This document shows positions 1-8,255 of a stretch of 64,000 bases of DNA, one piece after another (within the stretch, counting starts at the first letter, position 1; each line of letters opens with the position of its first letter). The notes beneath the pieces are model-generated. The model saw only the letters and a list, made by a program, of their open reading frames with translations, did no database searches and had not been told where the DNA came from. Position numbers and translations under genes: made by a program. The DNA is from G963556115 sp963678205 (GTDB taxonomy: Bacteria; Planctomycetota; SZUA-567): positions 2,294,001 through 2,358,000 of the forward strand of contig OY782760.1 of NCBI GenBank assembly GCA_963678205.1. Reading direction: 5' to 3'.

Positions 1-2
1 TA

Positions 3-1667
3 GAAAAGCGTGGATTGAATATTGAGGTTCGTACTGCAGGGTGTATTGGTAATTGTTATGCAGAGCCACTTGTAGAAGTCAAAGCTGGCGGTAAACAAAT
101 AATGTATAACTTGGTTGATGAAGAGTTCGCAGGTAAAATTCTTGATCAGCATATTGTTCAAGGGGAAGCTGTATCTGGTAGCACTTATGTTGAATCAGCT
201 GATCTAAATCCTGGCCAGATGAGAATAGCTCTTCGCCATTGTGGTATTGTTGATCCAGAATCTATTGATAGTTATATTTATAATGATGGTTATATAGCTT
301 TACGCAAAGCTATCACAGAATCTACACCACAAGGTGTTATTGATGAAATGAAAGCATCTGGGCTAAGGGGAAGAGGGGGTGCTGGTTTCCCAACATTTTT
401 GAAATGGACATTTGGTGCTAAGAGCAAGGGTGACGAAAAATATATTATCTGTAATGCGGATGAAGGTGACCCTGGTGCATATATGGACCGTTCAATTTTA
501 GAAGGCGACCCACATGCAGTAATTGAAGGTATGATGTTAGGTGGTTACGCTATAGGTGCCAACAAAGGTTTCTTTTATGTTCGTGCTGAATATCCTCTTG
601 CAATTAGGCGTCTTCAGAAGGCTATTGATGAATGTAAAGGTTATGGAATTATTGGCAATAAAATCTTTGGAAGTGATTTTAGTTTTGACATTGAAATTAG
701 GCTTGGCGCTGGGGCTTTTGTTTGTGGTGAAGAAACAGCTCTTATTGCTTCTATTGAAGGTAAACGCGGTACTCCAAGTCCAAGGCCTCCATTCCCAACA
801 GATTCTGGTGTATTTGGAAAACCATCTGTAATAAATAATGTTGAAACTCTATCAAATGTATCTGCTATTCTTCTTAAAGGTGGTGAATGGTATGGTAGTA
901 TTGGTACTGAAAAATCAAAAGGTACGAAAGTATTTGCTGTAACTGGTAAAATCAAGAATGCTGGTCTTGTTGAAATTCCAATGGGAACAAGTTTGAAAAC
1001 AGTTGTATATGATATTTGTGGCGGTATTGCAAATGGAAAGAAATATTTAGCTGTTCAGACTGGTGGACCTTCTGGTGGAGTAATTACTGAAGATTATCTC
1101 GACACAGAGATAAGCTATGAAAGTCTTGGAGAGCTTGGGTCAATCATGGGTTCTGGCGGTATGATCGTTATGGATGAGGACGACTGTATTGTGGATATTG
1201 CCAAGTTCTACCTTGGATTCTGCGTTGATGAGTCTTGTGGTAAGTGTTCTCCATGCCGTATCGGCGGTCAGAGAATGCTTGGAATTCTCGAAAAGATTAC
1301 AGATGGGCATGGAGAGATTGAAGACATCCAAAAACTAAAGAAAATATGCGAAGCTATGAAAAAAGCATCTCTTTGTGGGTTGGGACAAACGGCTCCTAAT
1401 CCTGTACTCTCTACTCTTCGCTATTTTGAACGTGAGTACATTGATCATATTGAGAAGAAATCTTGCCGTGCTGGGGTTTGCCAAAAGTTATTACAATACA
1501 AAATACTTCTTGATAAGTGTAAGAAGTGTGGTAAGTGTCAGAAAAATTGTCCTGTTGATGCTATTGAGGGTGACCGTAAATCTGAATTTGTTATCGATCA
1601 GGATAAGTGTATTAAATGTGGATTGTGTGTAACAAGTTGTCCATTTGATGCTGTGATCAAAGAGTAA
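3..1667 (+). CDS. hydB: NADH-binding subunit of [FeFe]-hydrogenase (HydB/NuoF-like), 5' partial
   Basis: This is the flavin and NADH-binding subunit of a cytoplasmic multi-subunit hydrogenase, which passes electrons between NAD(H), ferredoxin and HydA. The frame is open to the window edge. The TTG at 15 is not a credible start, because the preceding codons (EKRG) continue the family sequence and the first visible motif, GCIGNCYAEP, is the end of the N-terminal thioredoxin-like 2Fe-2S domain. Next come the NuoF core with the NADH/FMN glycine-rich stretch GLRGRGGAGFP and CNADEGDPGAY, an SLBB region, the 4Fe-4S motif ESCGKCSPCR...CGLG, and two C-terminal ferredoxin clusters (CKKCGKCQKNCP and CIKCGLCVTSCP). 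That C-terminal ferredoxin extension is typical of HydB rather than complex I NuoF. hydA follows 70 bases downstream. A HydC (NuoE-like) gene is expected upstream, outside the window. Electron bifurcation is inferred from the subunit type. Confidence 0.93.
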   Translation, partial: EKRGLNIEVRTAGCIGNCYAEPLVEVKAGGKQIMYNLVDEEFAGKILDQHIVQGEAVSGSTYVESADLNPGQMRIALRHCGIVDPESIDSYIYNDGYIALRKAITESTPQGVIDEMKASGLRGRGGAGFPTFLKWTFGAKSKGDEKYIICNADEGDPGAYMDRSILEGDPHAVIEGMMLGGYAIGANKGFFYVRAEYPLAIRRLQKAIDECKGYGIIGNKIFGSDFSFDIEIRLGAGAFVCGEETALIASIEGKRGTPSPRPPFPTDSGVFGKPSVINNVETLSNVSAILLKGGEWYGSIGTEKSKGTKVFAVTGKIKNAGLVEIPMGTSLKTVVYDICGGIANGKKYLAVQTGGPSGGVITEDYLDTEISYESLGELGSIMGSGGMIVMDEDDCIVDIAKFYLGFCVDESCGKCSPCRIGGQRMLGILEKITDGHGEIEDIQKLKKICEAMKKASLCGLGQTAPNPVLSTLRYFEREYIDHIEKKSCRAGVCQKLLQYKILLDKCKKCGKCQKNCPVDAIEGDRKSEFVIDQDKCIKCGLCVTSCPFDAVIKE

Positions 1668-1689
1668 GTGTTGATCTGTTTGATTCTTT

Positions 1690-1706
1690 GTGCTTTAGCA
1701 CTTTTT
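1690..1706 (+). terminator. short hairpin with T-run between hydB and hydA
   Basis: GTGC, a four-base loop TTTA and GCAC are followed at once by five T. The stem is very short, so this would at most be a weak attenuator or RNA-processing site that lowers hydA relative to hydB. It could also be chance in AT-rich DNA. Confidence 0.25.
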
Positions 1707-1737
1707 AGAGATTGTAATAATTAAAGGAAATAAAATT

Positions 1738-3510
1738 ATGATTAATGTTAAAATAGATGGTATTGATGTGCAGGTTGAAGAAGGCACAACTATACTTGAT
1801 GCTGCAAAGAAGGTGCAGGTCAATATTCCTACTCTTTGTAAGCACCCTGATGTAACTGCTACTGCTGCGTGTGGTCTATGTGTTGTAAAAATGGTTGGTT
1901 CTCCAAAAACTTTTAGAGCGTGTTCTACTCCAATTACAAAATTTGAAGATGGTAAAGAATATATTACTCGTGATGCAGAGCTTGTTGATATTCGTAGAAC
2001 TGTCCTAGAATTGATCCTTGCAGATCACCCAAATGAATGTTTTACATGTGGCAGAAATAATAACTGCGAATTACAGAAACTTGCGGCAGAGTTTGGAATT
2101 AGAGATATCCCATTTGAACCGAAGGATGTCGATCATACAGATGATGATGATTCTACATGTACTATTAAACTTGAACCAAATAAATGTATAAAATGCGGAC
2201 GTTGCGTTGAAGTTTGTCAGAATGTTCAGGATGTACATGCACTATGCTTTATGGGACGTGGATATGATACTGCTATTTCGCCTGCCGGTGAAAATCTTTC
2301 ACTTGCAGATTCTCCATGCGTTCGATGTGGCCAATGTTCAGCACATTGCCCTACTGGAGCAATCTTTGAACATGATGATACGAGAGCAGTATGGGACATC
2401 CTAAATGATGACAAATATTATACTACTGTACAGATTGCTCCAGCAGTGAGAATTGCGCTTGGTGAGGCATTTGGTCTTGAACCTGGTGTAAATCTGACTA
2501 AGAAGATTTATGCTGCACTGCGCCGTCTCGGTTTCAATGCAGTTTTCGATACAAATTACACAGCTGATGTCACAATTATGGAAGAGGGTAGTGAATTCAT
2601 TTCACGCTTTACAAAAGGGACTGCGCCACTTCCGCTAATTACAACCTGCTGTCCTGCTTGGGTTGATTACATGGAAAAATACGCATGTGATGTTATGGAA
2701 AACTTCTCTACTGCTAAGAGTCCACAGCAGATGATGGGAGCTCTTATTAAGTCTTACTATGCTGAGAATAAAAAGATCGATCCAGCTATTATCAAAAGTA
2801 TTTCTATCATGCCATGTACAGCTAAGAAGTATGAAATTCAACGCGATGAAAATATGAAGAGTGTCTCAGATATTCAGGATGTTGATATTGTTCTAACTAC
2901 TAGAGAATTCTCAAGGATGATCAAGCAGGCTGGTATTGATCTCTTGACTCTTGCTGATGAAGAAGCCGACAGCATTCTCGGTCAGTATACTGGTGCAGGT
3001 ACTATCTTTGGTAACAGTGGTGGAGTAATGGAGGCTGCTTTAAGAACTGCTTATGAACTAATTACAGAAAAAGAACTTAATAATGTAGAATTTCAGGCTG
3101 TTCGTGGTATCGAAGGTGTTAAGGAAGCAGTAATAGATATTGATGGTATTTCTGTTAAAGTAGCTGTTGCATCAGGTCTTGGTAATGTTCATTTCTTGCT
3201 TGAAAAAATACGAGCATGGAAAGAAGCTGGTAGTAATCCAGAGACAATTCCATGGCACTTTATTGAAGTTATGGCTTGTCCAGGAGGTTGTATCGCAGGT
3301 GGTGGTCAACCTTATGGTGTACAGGATACAAAGCGTATTAAACGAATCGAGGGGCTATACACTGATGATAAACAGAGTGAATTCAGAAGCAGCCATAAGA
3401 ATCCAATGGTTCAAAAGCTTTACTCTGAATATCTCGGTGCTCCATTGAGCGAAAAGTCGCATCACCTTTTACATACTACATATACTTGTCGTGTTACTTA
3501 TAAAAAGTAA
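1738..3510 (+). CDS. hydA: [FeFe]-hydrogenase catalytic subunit HydA
   Basis: Catalyses reversible H2 formation at the H-cluster, as the catalytic partner of the adjacent HydB. The 590 residues contain an N-terminal plant-type 2Fe-2S domain (Cys set at about 34-62), a His-Cys 4Fe-4S motif (HPNECFTCGRNNNC, about residue 97), two ferredoxin clusters (CIKCGRCVEVC and CVRCGQCSAHCP), then the H-cluster domain. L1 is TTCCPAW near residue 302, L2 is MPCTAKK near 357 and L3 is MACPGGCIAGGGQP near 512. All cluster-binding cysteines are present. The C-terminal HHLLHTTY stretch matches the small-subunit tail. L1 has Thr where TSCCPAW is usual. There is no extra C-terminal 2Fe-2S domain such as longer trimeric HydA proteins carry. 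AAAGGA 8 bases upstream supports the ATG. Active enzyme also needs the HydEFG maturases, which are not in this window. Confidence 0.96.
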   Translation: MINVKIDGIDVQVEEGTTILDAAKKVQVNIPTLCKHPDVTATAACGLCVVKMVGSPKTFRACSTPITKFEDGKEYITRDAELVDIRRTVLELILADHPNECFTCGRNNNCELQKLAAEFGIRDIPFEPKDVDHTDDDDSTCTIKLEPNKCIKCGRCVEVCQNVQDVHALCFMGRGYDTAISPAGENLSLADSPCVRCGQCSAHCPTGAIFEHDDTRAVWDILNDDKYYTTVQIAPAVRIALGEAFGLEPGVNLTKKIYAALRRLGFNAVFDTNYTADVTIMEEGSEFISRFTKGTAPLPLITTCCPAWVDYMEKYACDVMENFSTAKSPQQMMGALIKSYYAENKKIDPAIIKSISIMPCTAKKYEIQRDENMKSVSDIQDVDIVLTTREFSRMIKQAGIDLLTLADEEADSILGQYTGAGTIFGNSGGVMEAALRTAYELITEKELNNVEFQAVRGIEGVKEAVIDIDGISVKVAVASGLGNVHFLLEKIRAWKEAGSNPETIPWHFIEVMACPGGCIAGGGQPYGVQDTKRIKRIEGLYTDDKQSEFRSSHKNPMVQKLYSEYLGAPLSEKSHHLLHTTYTCRVTYKK

Positions 3511-3524
3511 CATTATATACTAAT

Positions 3525-3569
3525 TTTAATTTAAACGTCAACATTCAATGTGTTGGCGTTTAAATTAAA
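3525..3569. terminator. bidirectional terminator between hydA and the receiver/ATPase gene
   Basis: An inverted repeat with arms of about 19 bases (one G-U pair) and a 7-base loop lies between two convergent genes. The arms are A/T-rich at their bases, so each strand yields a U-rich tail. It serves hydA on plus and the receiver/ATPase gene on minus. Confidence 0.8.
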
Positions 3570-3575
3570 TATATA

Positions 3576-4436
3576 CTAGTTTGCAATATATTTTGTCATT
3601 ACACAGACATTTCCTTTATCGTTATAAATTGTTTCATCCATAACTGTTTTCATCATGAAGATTCCGTAACCTCCCGGGCGTTTTCCCATTTCTTCCCGGA
3701 GTTTTAAGTGTTCAATGGGGTCTTTTGAAGGATCTGGAATAGATTTTAAGTCAAAACCTGATCCTTCATCCTCAAATTTTAAAATCACTCTATCTTCGAA
3801 TAAACAGTAGCTTATTTTAAAGAGTTTTGCCTTGTCAAATTGGTTACCCCATTCAATGGCATTACGACCATATTCTTCCATAGCAAGTCTTATATCGTCA
3901 ATAATTGCCGGGTCAAGCTTATTCGACAAGAGCCTAGTACAAAGTTTTTGAATGCGATTTAGATAATCAATTTTGCTACTTGCACTCAGCTCAATCCAGT
4001 CAGTAGTGAAAAGCTCAGCATTAATGCTATTGTTTGTCCCTTGATATTTACTTTCTTTTAAATTAGTTTGTATAACTGAAAGAAAAGTCTCACTATCAAT
4101 TGGTTTTACAATAAAGTCTTGCGCTCCCTCTTTAAAATATTTAATCACTATTGAGTTAGTATTATCTGCGCCTAAGATAATAACTGGAATATTTGAAGAG
4201 TTATGTTTTAGCCATTTTAAAAACTGCTCTCCATTACCATCTGGCAGTTCATAATCAATGATAACTAAGTCATACGAAAAACTATAATCTTGAATATTTT
4301 TTTTTGCATTTTGTAGGTTAACTTCATATGAAACAATATATTGACTAGTCTTTAGGATAGAAGAAAGATGTTTTATCGTTTGTGCATCATTAACAACTAT
4401 AAGGATACGATGGTTTGTACTTGCATCAAATTTCAT
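3576..4436 (-). CDS. response-regulator receiver fused to a RsbW-type HATPase domain
   Basis: A signalling protein of 286 residues. Residues about 9-125 are a receiver domain with the phospho-acceptor Asp in VIIDYELPDGNG and the conserved Lys in FIVKPID. After a linker, residues about 165-285 form a GHKL ATPase of the anti-sigma/serine-kinase kind (RsbW/SpoIIAB-like). Its N-box is MEEYGRNAIEWGN, its G1 box is EDEGSGFD, and it has a GGYGIFMMKTVMD lid segment. No dimerisation/His-phosphotransfer domain is present, so it is not an ordinary histidine kinase. Phosphorylation of the receiver probably switches the ATPase, which in this family binds or phosphorylates an anti-sigma antagonist (inference). 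No STAS or PP2C partner is adjacent. No clear Shine-Dalgarno precedes the ATG, which is the only sensible start. It is divergent from the nitroreductase gene. Confidence 0.88.
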   Translation of the reverse strand: MKFDASTNHRILIVVNDAQTIKHLSSILKTSQYIVSYEVNLQNAKKNIQDYSFSYDLVIIDYELPDGNGEQFLKWLKHNSSNIPVIILGADNTNSIVIKYFKEGAQDFIVKPIDSETFLSVIQTNLKESKYQGTNNSINAELFTTDWIELSASSKIDYLNRIQKLCTRLLSNKLDPAIIDDIRLAMEEYGRNAIEWGNQFDKAKLFKISYCLFEDRVILKFEDEGSGFDLKSIPDPSKDPIEHLKLREEMGKRPGGYGIFMMKTVMDETIYNDKGNVCVMTKYIAN

Positions 4437-4500
4437 AATAGTTTTTTATACCAAAAAAATGTATAATACATTAAACATTAAAAAAAAGGAGATACTATTC

Positions 4501-5040
4501 ATGAACTACTTTAAATTAATACAGCAGAGGTGTAGTTATAGAGGAAATTATACGGGAAAAAAAATTTCAAAACAAGATATTAAATCAATTCTTTCTGCCG
4601 CTCTTTTTGCTCCAACCGGTATGAATGCACAATCAACTGAGTTTGTGGTTGTTGATGATGGCTTTAAAATCAAGGAAATCGGTGATATTTTAGGAAAGAG
4701 TTATGTTAAAGAAGCATCCGCTATTATTCTTTGTATTATTAATAAAATCCATAAGCCTGTAAACAATTTAGGATTATCTTTTGAAATTGAAGATTGTTCT
4801 GCAGCAGTAATGAGTATGCTTCTAGCTATAACAGAATTGGGGTATGCATCAGTCTGGCTTGATGGGGTGTTAAAAAGGGATGATAATGCGGAGAAGATTG
4901 CTAAAATTATTGAGTTGCCAGATAATAAACATGTGCAAGTTATACTTCCTATAGGCGAGCCTGCTAAAAGCATGCAGCAACCTGTTAAAAAAGCTGAGGA
5001 GGAGAGAGTTTCTTTCAATTCATATGGATTTAAGGAGTAA
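4501..5040 (+). CDS. nitroreductase-family flavoprotein
   Basis: An FMN-dependent oxidoreductase of the short nitroreductase family (179 residues), probably NAD(P)H-linked; the substrate is unknown. The N-terminal pattern R-x-S-Y-R followed by ILSAALFAPTGMNAQ is the FMN-phosphate region, and ELGYASVWLDGV plus the VILPIGEP strand are typical of the C-terminal half. The frame is open 42 bases further upstream from an ATG at 4459, but AAGGAG sits 8 bases before the ATG at 4501 and the family alignment begins there, so 4501 is chosen. A TATAAT at 4462-4467 may be the -10 box of this divergent promoter, without a convincing -35. The next gene starts 2 bases after the stop, so the two are co-transcribed. 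Confidence 0.88.
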   Translation: MNYFKLIQQRCSYRGNYTGKKISKQDIKSILSAALFAPTGMNAQSTEFVVVDDGFKIKEIGDILGKSYVKEASAIILCIINKIHKPVNNLGLSFEIEDCSAAVMSMLLAITELGYASVWLDGVLKRDDNAEKIAKIIELPDNKHVQVILPIGEPAKSMQQPVKKAEEERVSFNSYGFKE

Positions 5041-5042
5041 GA

Positions 5043-6257
5043 ATGATTTCTGCTAAAAGAACTTTTTGCTTAATTTTTTTATTTGTTATAAGTTGTAATG
5101 TTGGGTTTTCTGAAAAAAAAGGAATTGATATTGACAGAAATAGTATTGTTGCGCGCGTTGATAGAGGTAGTGTAACACTTGATCAAGTTATGGAAATATT
5201 TGGTCCTGCATATTATGAAATTTATAATAAATTCTCAATAGGAAAAATCCCTGAATCTAGAGTTAATGCTGAATTACAAAAAGCGTGGACAAAAGCTGTT
5301 ACTTCGGTCGTACGTGATGAAATGTTTTATCAGGAAGCTTTGAATAATTATGAGAGTGTATTTCAGAAATATGTAGATAATCAATTTCAGACTTCTACCG
5401 CAAAAGGCAATTCTGTCCTTCGTAGCAATGTCGAAGACCGTATCAGAAGATTGATGAAGAAAAAACAAGATGAGCAAGTTACGAAAGTCATAAATGATCA
5501 GATAAAAGCAGCAGGTGGTCTTGATAATCTTAATAGCGTTTTAAAATCTCGTGGTATCAGTTTTAAGGAATGGAAAGACCGTATCGTAAGAAAAGCATTC
5601 ACATATGGATACTTATATAGTGTATTTGAGCCTCTTGGAGTTTCTATTGAGCCCAGACCACAACAAATTTTGAAATACTATAAAGCAAATATTGATAAAT
5701 TTACTCTTCCAGGTAATGTTATATTTGATCATATCTTGATATCTAGTAAGAAGCATGGAGGTAAAAATAAAGCGGATGAATTAGCACAAAAAATTGGTCT
5801 TGCTATAATAGATAAAAAAATTTCATTCAAAGAAGCTGCTCAAAAATTATCAGATGATCCAATTGGGAGGAAAAATGGAGGCAGAGAGTTTGGCATAACC
5901 AACAATCCTGAGAGAGAAGCGTGGCTTAGTGATGTTAGAGAAGCTGTAAGAGAACAAAAGATTGGAAAGCTAGAGATTCTAGAAAGCCCAACCGGTTATC
6001 ATATTACAGTATTAAGAAAGGTTGCTAAAGGAAGGAAAATACCATATAAAAAAGCTCAAAAAGAGATAATCTCAAAGATAAAAGGAGATATTTGGGAAGC
6101 GCAGTCAAATAAATTTTATAATGAGCTCAAGAAGAATATGATGGTTGATATAAAGCAAAAGTCAATACCTTCTCAATTGTTATTAAAACATGGTGTATCA
6201 CAAAAATACTCTAGGAAAATAGGTATGAGTGCAGATCCTACAACTTTTAGCCGATAA
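5043..6257 (+). CDS. exported parvulin-type peptidyl-prolyl isomerase (SurA/PrsA-like)
   Basis: A foldase/chaperone acting outside the cytoplasmic membrane. The N-terminus has a basic start and a hydrophobic core ending in VISC at residue 18. That is a plausible lipobox, so the protein may be lipid-anchored; otherwise it is a plain Sec substrate. The SurA-like chaperone region spans about residues 30-215. The rotamase domain follows at about 225-325, with IFDHILISSK, FKEAAQKLSDDP, GGREFG and PTGYHITVL in the expected order, plus a basic C-terminal tail. GGAG lies inside the end of the preceding nitroreductase gene, so translation is probably coupled. A single parvulin domain in 404 residues is closer to PrsA than to two-domain SurA. 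Clients may include outer-membrane or exported proteins such as those encoded later in this window (inference). Confidence 0.85.
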   Translation: MISAKRTFCLIFLFVISCNVGFSEKKGIDIDRNSIVARVDRGSVTLDQVMEIFGPAYYEIYNKFSIGKIPESRVNAELQKAWTKAVTSVVRDEMFYQEALNNYESVFQKYVDNQFQTSTAKGNSVLRSNVEDRIRRLMKKKQDEQVTKVINDQIKAAGGLDNLNSVLKSRGISFKEWKDRIVRKAFTYGYLYSVFEPLGVSIEPRPQQILKYYKANIDKFTLPGNVIFDHILISSKKHGGKNKADELAQKIGLAIIDKKISFKEAAQKLSDDPIGRKNGGREFGITNNPEREAWLSDVREAVREQKIGKLEILESPTGYHITVLRKVAKGRKIPYKKAQKEIISKIKGDIWEAQSNKFYNELKKNMMVDIKQKSIPSQLLLKHGVSQKYSRKIGMSADPTTFSR

Positions 6258-6312
6258 GGTATTAATAAAAGCAATTATTAGTATATTCACAATAAATTTA
6301 AAAGGTCACAAA

Positions 6313-7941
6313 ATGTCAAAAAAGAATAAATTAACTGGCAGGAATTTTAACAAACCAAAAGTAAACATTCAGAAAGCTTCAAAGATGGCAAATGAAGCGA
6401 TTGAATTCTGTAAGAATGGTGACTATAAGAGAGGTATTAGATTATTCCGTAAAGCTGAAGAAAGAGCTGGAAACAATGACTTGATTTATTTAAATCTTGC
6501 TATTGCATATCATGCTAGTGGAGAATTTATTAATGCCAGAAAGTATTATGCCAAAGCTATTAAATCTAAGCCAGAGCATATTATGCGAGTTCTCCAAAAT
6601 GGCATTAATGAGCTTTCAATGAGTAAACTTGATAGTGCAGAGTGCTGCATTGGTGCGGTATTTGATATTGACCCTGAGAATGTTACTGCAAAACTTGCTA
6701 CTGGAAGTTTGCTGTTGCGTAGAGGAGAGAAGAAAGAAGGAGCCGCTTTATTAAGAGCTTGTTATCTTGCAGATCCAAAAATGACTTCAGCAATTATGGA
6801 ATTAGCAGAGTTCTCTGAAATTACAGAAGCTGAGCTTAAAAGTGCTGAAGATAACATGAAAAATGGTCTTGGAGAAAGAGTAAACGATAAATTTCTTCAG
6901 CTTGCGCTTGGCAAGGGATATGATCTGATCGGTGATTATACCAAAGCGTTTGATTGCTATCGTAAAGCAAACGAGCAGTTTGCTAAAGAAGCTCAACTTT
7001 CGTGTTCTCAGGCAGCAAGTGATTTACAAGGTCACTATGAATCAGTTAAGCAGAGTTTGACAACTGAATATATTTCTAAGTATAATGGGGTGAGTGATGC
7101 AGGTAAAGATATGATTTTTGTTGTTGGATTACCTAGAAGCGGCTTGCATGATGCTGCATTACTGCTTCAGGAAAGTTCACGTGCAGTCATATCGGCTGAA
7201 ATGAACTGGTGTAATCAGAAAATTTTTCAGATGCTTCAGGCTAACGATAATAATTTTTGCCAAGCTATAAACACAATCACACCAGACACAATTGAAATAT
7301 TAGTAAATGATTATACTAAAATTATTACTCCGTTGTTAAAAACGAGTAAATATGTTGTAAATTGTAAAGTTTCAAATTTTGTAAATGTTTGGTTTATTAA
7401 AATTCTATTTCCAAAAGCAAAAATTGTATGTGCAAAACGAAATATTGAAGATCAAGTACTGGATATCTTCTTTAACAACACTGTTGGAATGGAGTACTTT
7501 AATGATTTAGTTGCGATTGGAAAGTACTGCAAGACATACCAAGATATTATGGATTATTGGGATAAATTATTCGATGGCGATATAATTTATTTTAATTATG
7601 ACCAGTTCTCTGTACACCCGGAAGATGTTTATGCAAAGCTTATGACAGAACTAGGTATTTCTGGTTATTCTGCTTTGGATTTCGTTAGCGTAGATAAACC
7701 ATCTTTAAATCTTAAAGAAGTTTACTGCCCAACAAAATCATTGACTGAAAAGTATATGGACTTTACAAAAGATCTTGAATCAGTTTTGAATCCTGAAAAA
7801 CAACAGTTTGGTCTGAATTTTGGTAATTTTAATACTGCTAGTGATAATGAGGAAAGTGCTCCTAAATTGTCTTTTAACTTTGGAAATACAGAAAACAACT
7901 CTGACAAAGACAATTCAGATGGCTTCAAGCTTAATTTTTGA
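6313..7941 (+). CDS. TPR-repeat sulfotransferase-family protein with FG-rich tail
   Basis: 542 residues. About 1-250 are tetratricopeptide repeats (for example NLAIAYHASGEFINARKYYAKAI and LGKGYDLIGDYTKAFDCYRKAN, quoted in part). Residues about 266-490 match the Sulfotransfer_3 type found fused to TPRs: a GLPRSG loop at 272-277 for the PAPS 5'-phosphosulfate, a FPKAKIVCAKRN strand for the 3'-phosphate, and YCKTYQDIMDYWDKLF. The two Thr that usually follow the loop (GxPRSGTT) are Leu278-His279, so PAPS use is uncertain. The last 50 residues are Asn/Ser/Asp-rich and repeat NFG-type blocks (GLNFGNF, LSFNFGN), ending in FKLNF. An in-frame ATG at 6229 overlaps the parvulin gene. The ATG at 6313 is preceded by AAAGGT and begins the basic N-terminus, so it is preferred. 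It is the third gene of the nitroreductase run. Confidence 0.8.
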   Translation: MSKKNKLTGRNFNKPKVNIQKASKMANEAIEFCKNGDYKRGIRLFRKAEERAGNNDLIYLNLAIAYHASGEFINARKYYAKAIKSKPEHIMRVLQNGINELSMSKLDSAECCIGAVFDIDPENVTAKLATGSLLLRRGEKKEGAALLRACYLADPKMTSAIMELAEFSEITEAELKSAEDNMKNGLGERVNDKFLQLALGKGYDLIGDYTKAFDCYRKANEQFAKEAQLSCSQAASDLQGHYESVKQSLTTEYISKYNGVSDAGKDMIFVVGLPRSGLHDAALLLQESSRAVISAEMNWCNQKIFQMLQANDNNFCQAINTITPDTIEILVNDYTKIITPLLKTSKYVVNCKVSNFVNVWFIKILFPKAKIVCAKRNIEDQVLDIFFNNTVGMEYFNDLVAIGKYCKTYQDIMDYWDKLFDGDIIYFNYDQFSVHPEDVYAKLMTELGISGYSALDFVSVDKPSLNLKEVYCPTKSLTEKYMDFTKDLESVLNPEKQQFGLNFGNFNTASDNEESAPKLSFNFGNTENNSDKDNSDGFKLNF

Positions 7942-7973
7942 TGTAAAGCTTGATACTTATATGAATAGGTTTT

Positions 7974-8255
7974 ATGAAGAAGAAGCAAGTAGACAGACAG
8001 CTTGCTGTAGCGCTTGGTTATGATGTTGATAAGGATGCGGTACCTAGAGTTGTTGCAAAGGGCGCTGGTAAGACTGCTGCAAAAATAATTGAGTTGGCTC
8101 AAGAAAACAATATCCCTGTACGCAAGGACGAGGATCTTGTTCTTGTTTTATCACAGTTAGACCTTGGTGAGGTTATACCATCTGAATTATATCCTGCTGT
8201 CGCTGAAATTTTGGCTTATGTATATAAAATGAATGGTAAACAAATTGAAAGATGA
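7974..8255 (+). CDS. FlhB C-terminal-domain-like protein (YlqH type)
   Basis: 93 residues matching only the cytoplasmic tail of the flagellar export gate protein FlhB: AVALGYD, then PRVVAKGAGKTAAKI, IPVRKDEDLVL and the ending EVIPSELYPAVAEILAYVY. The membrane half and the self-cleaving NPTH loop of true FlhB are absent. Small stand-alone proteins of this kind (B. subtilis YlqH) occur in flagellated bacteria and may substitute for the FlhB tail in substrate switching. No other flagellar gene lies in this window, so the role is open. It overlaps comF by 4 bases (ATGA), implying translational coupling. The start is the first ATG after an in-frame stop at 7962; the ribosome site is weak. Confidence 0.82.
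   Translation: MKKKQVDRQLAVALGYDVDKDAVPRVVAKGAGKTAAKIIELAQENNIPVRKDEDLVLVLSQLDLGEVIPSELYPAVAEILAYVYKMNGKQIER

Noticed and set aside
15..17. TTG as the start of the hydrogenase subunit
   Set aside because: The frame is open to the window edge and the preceding residues continue the conserved 2Fe-2S domain, so the gene is truncated by the window, not started here.
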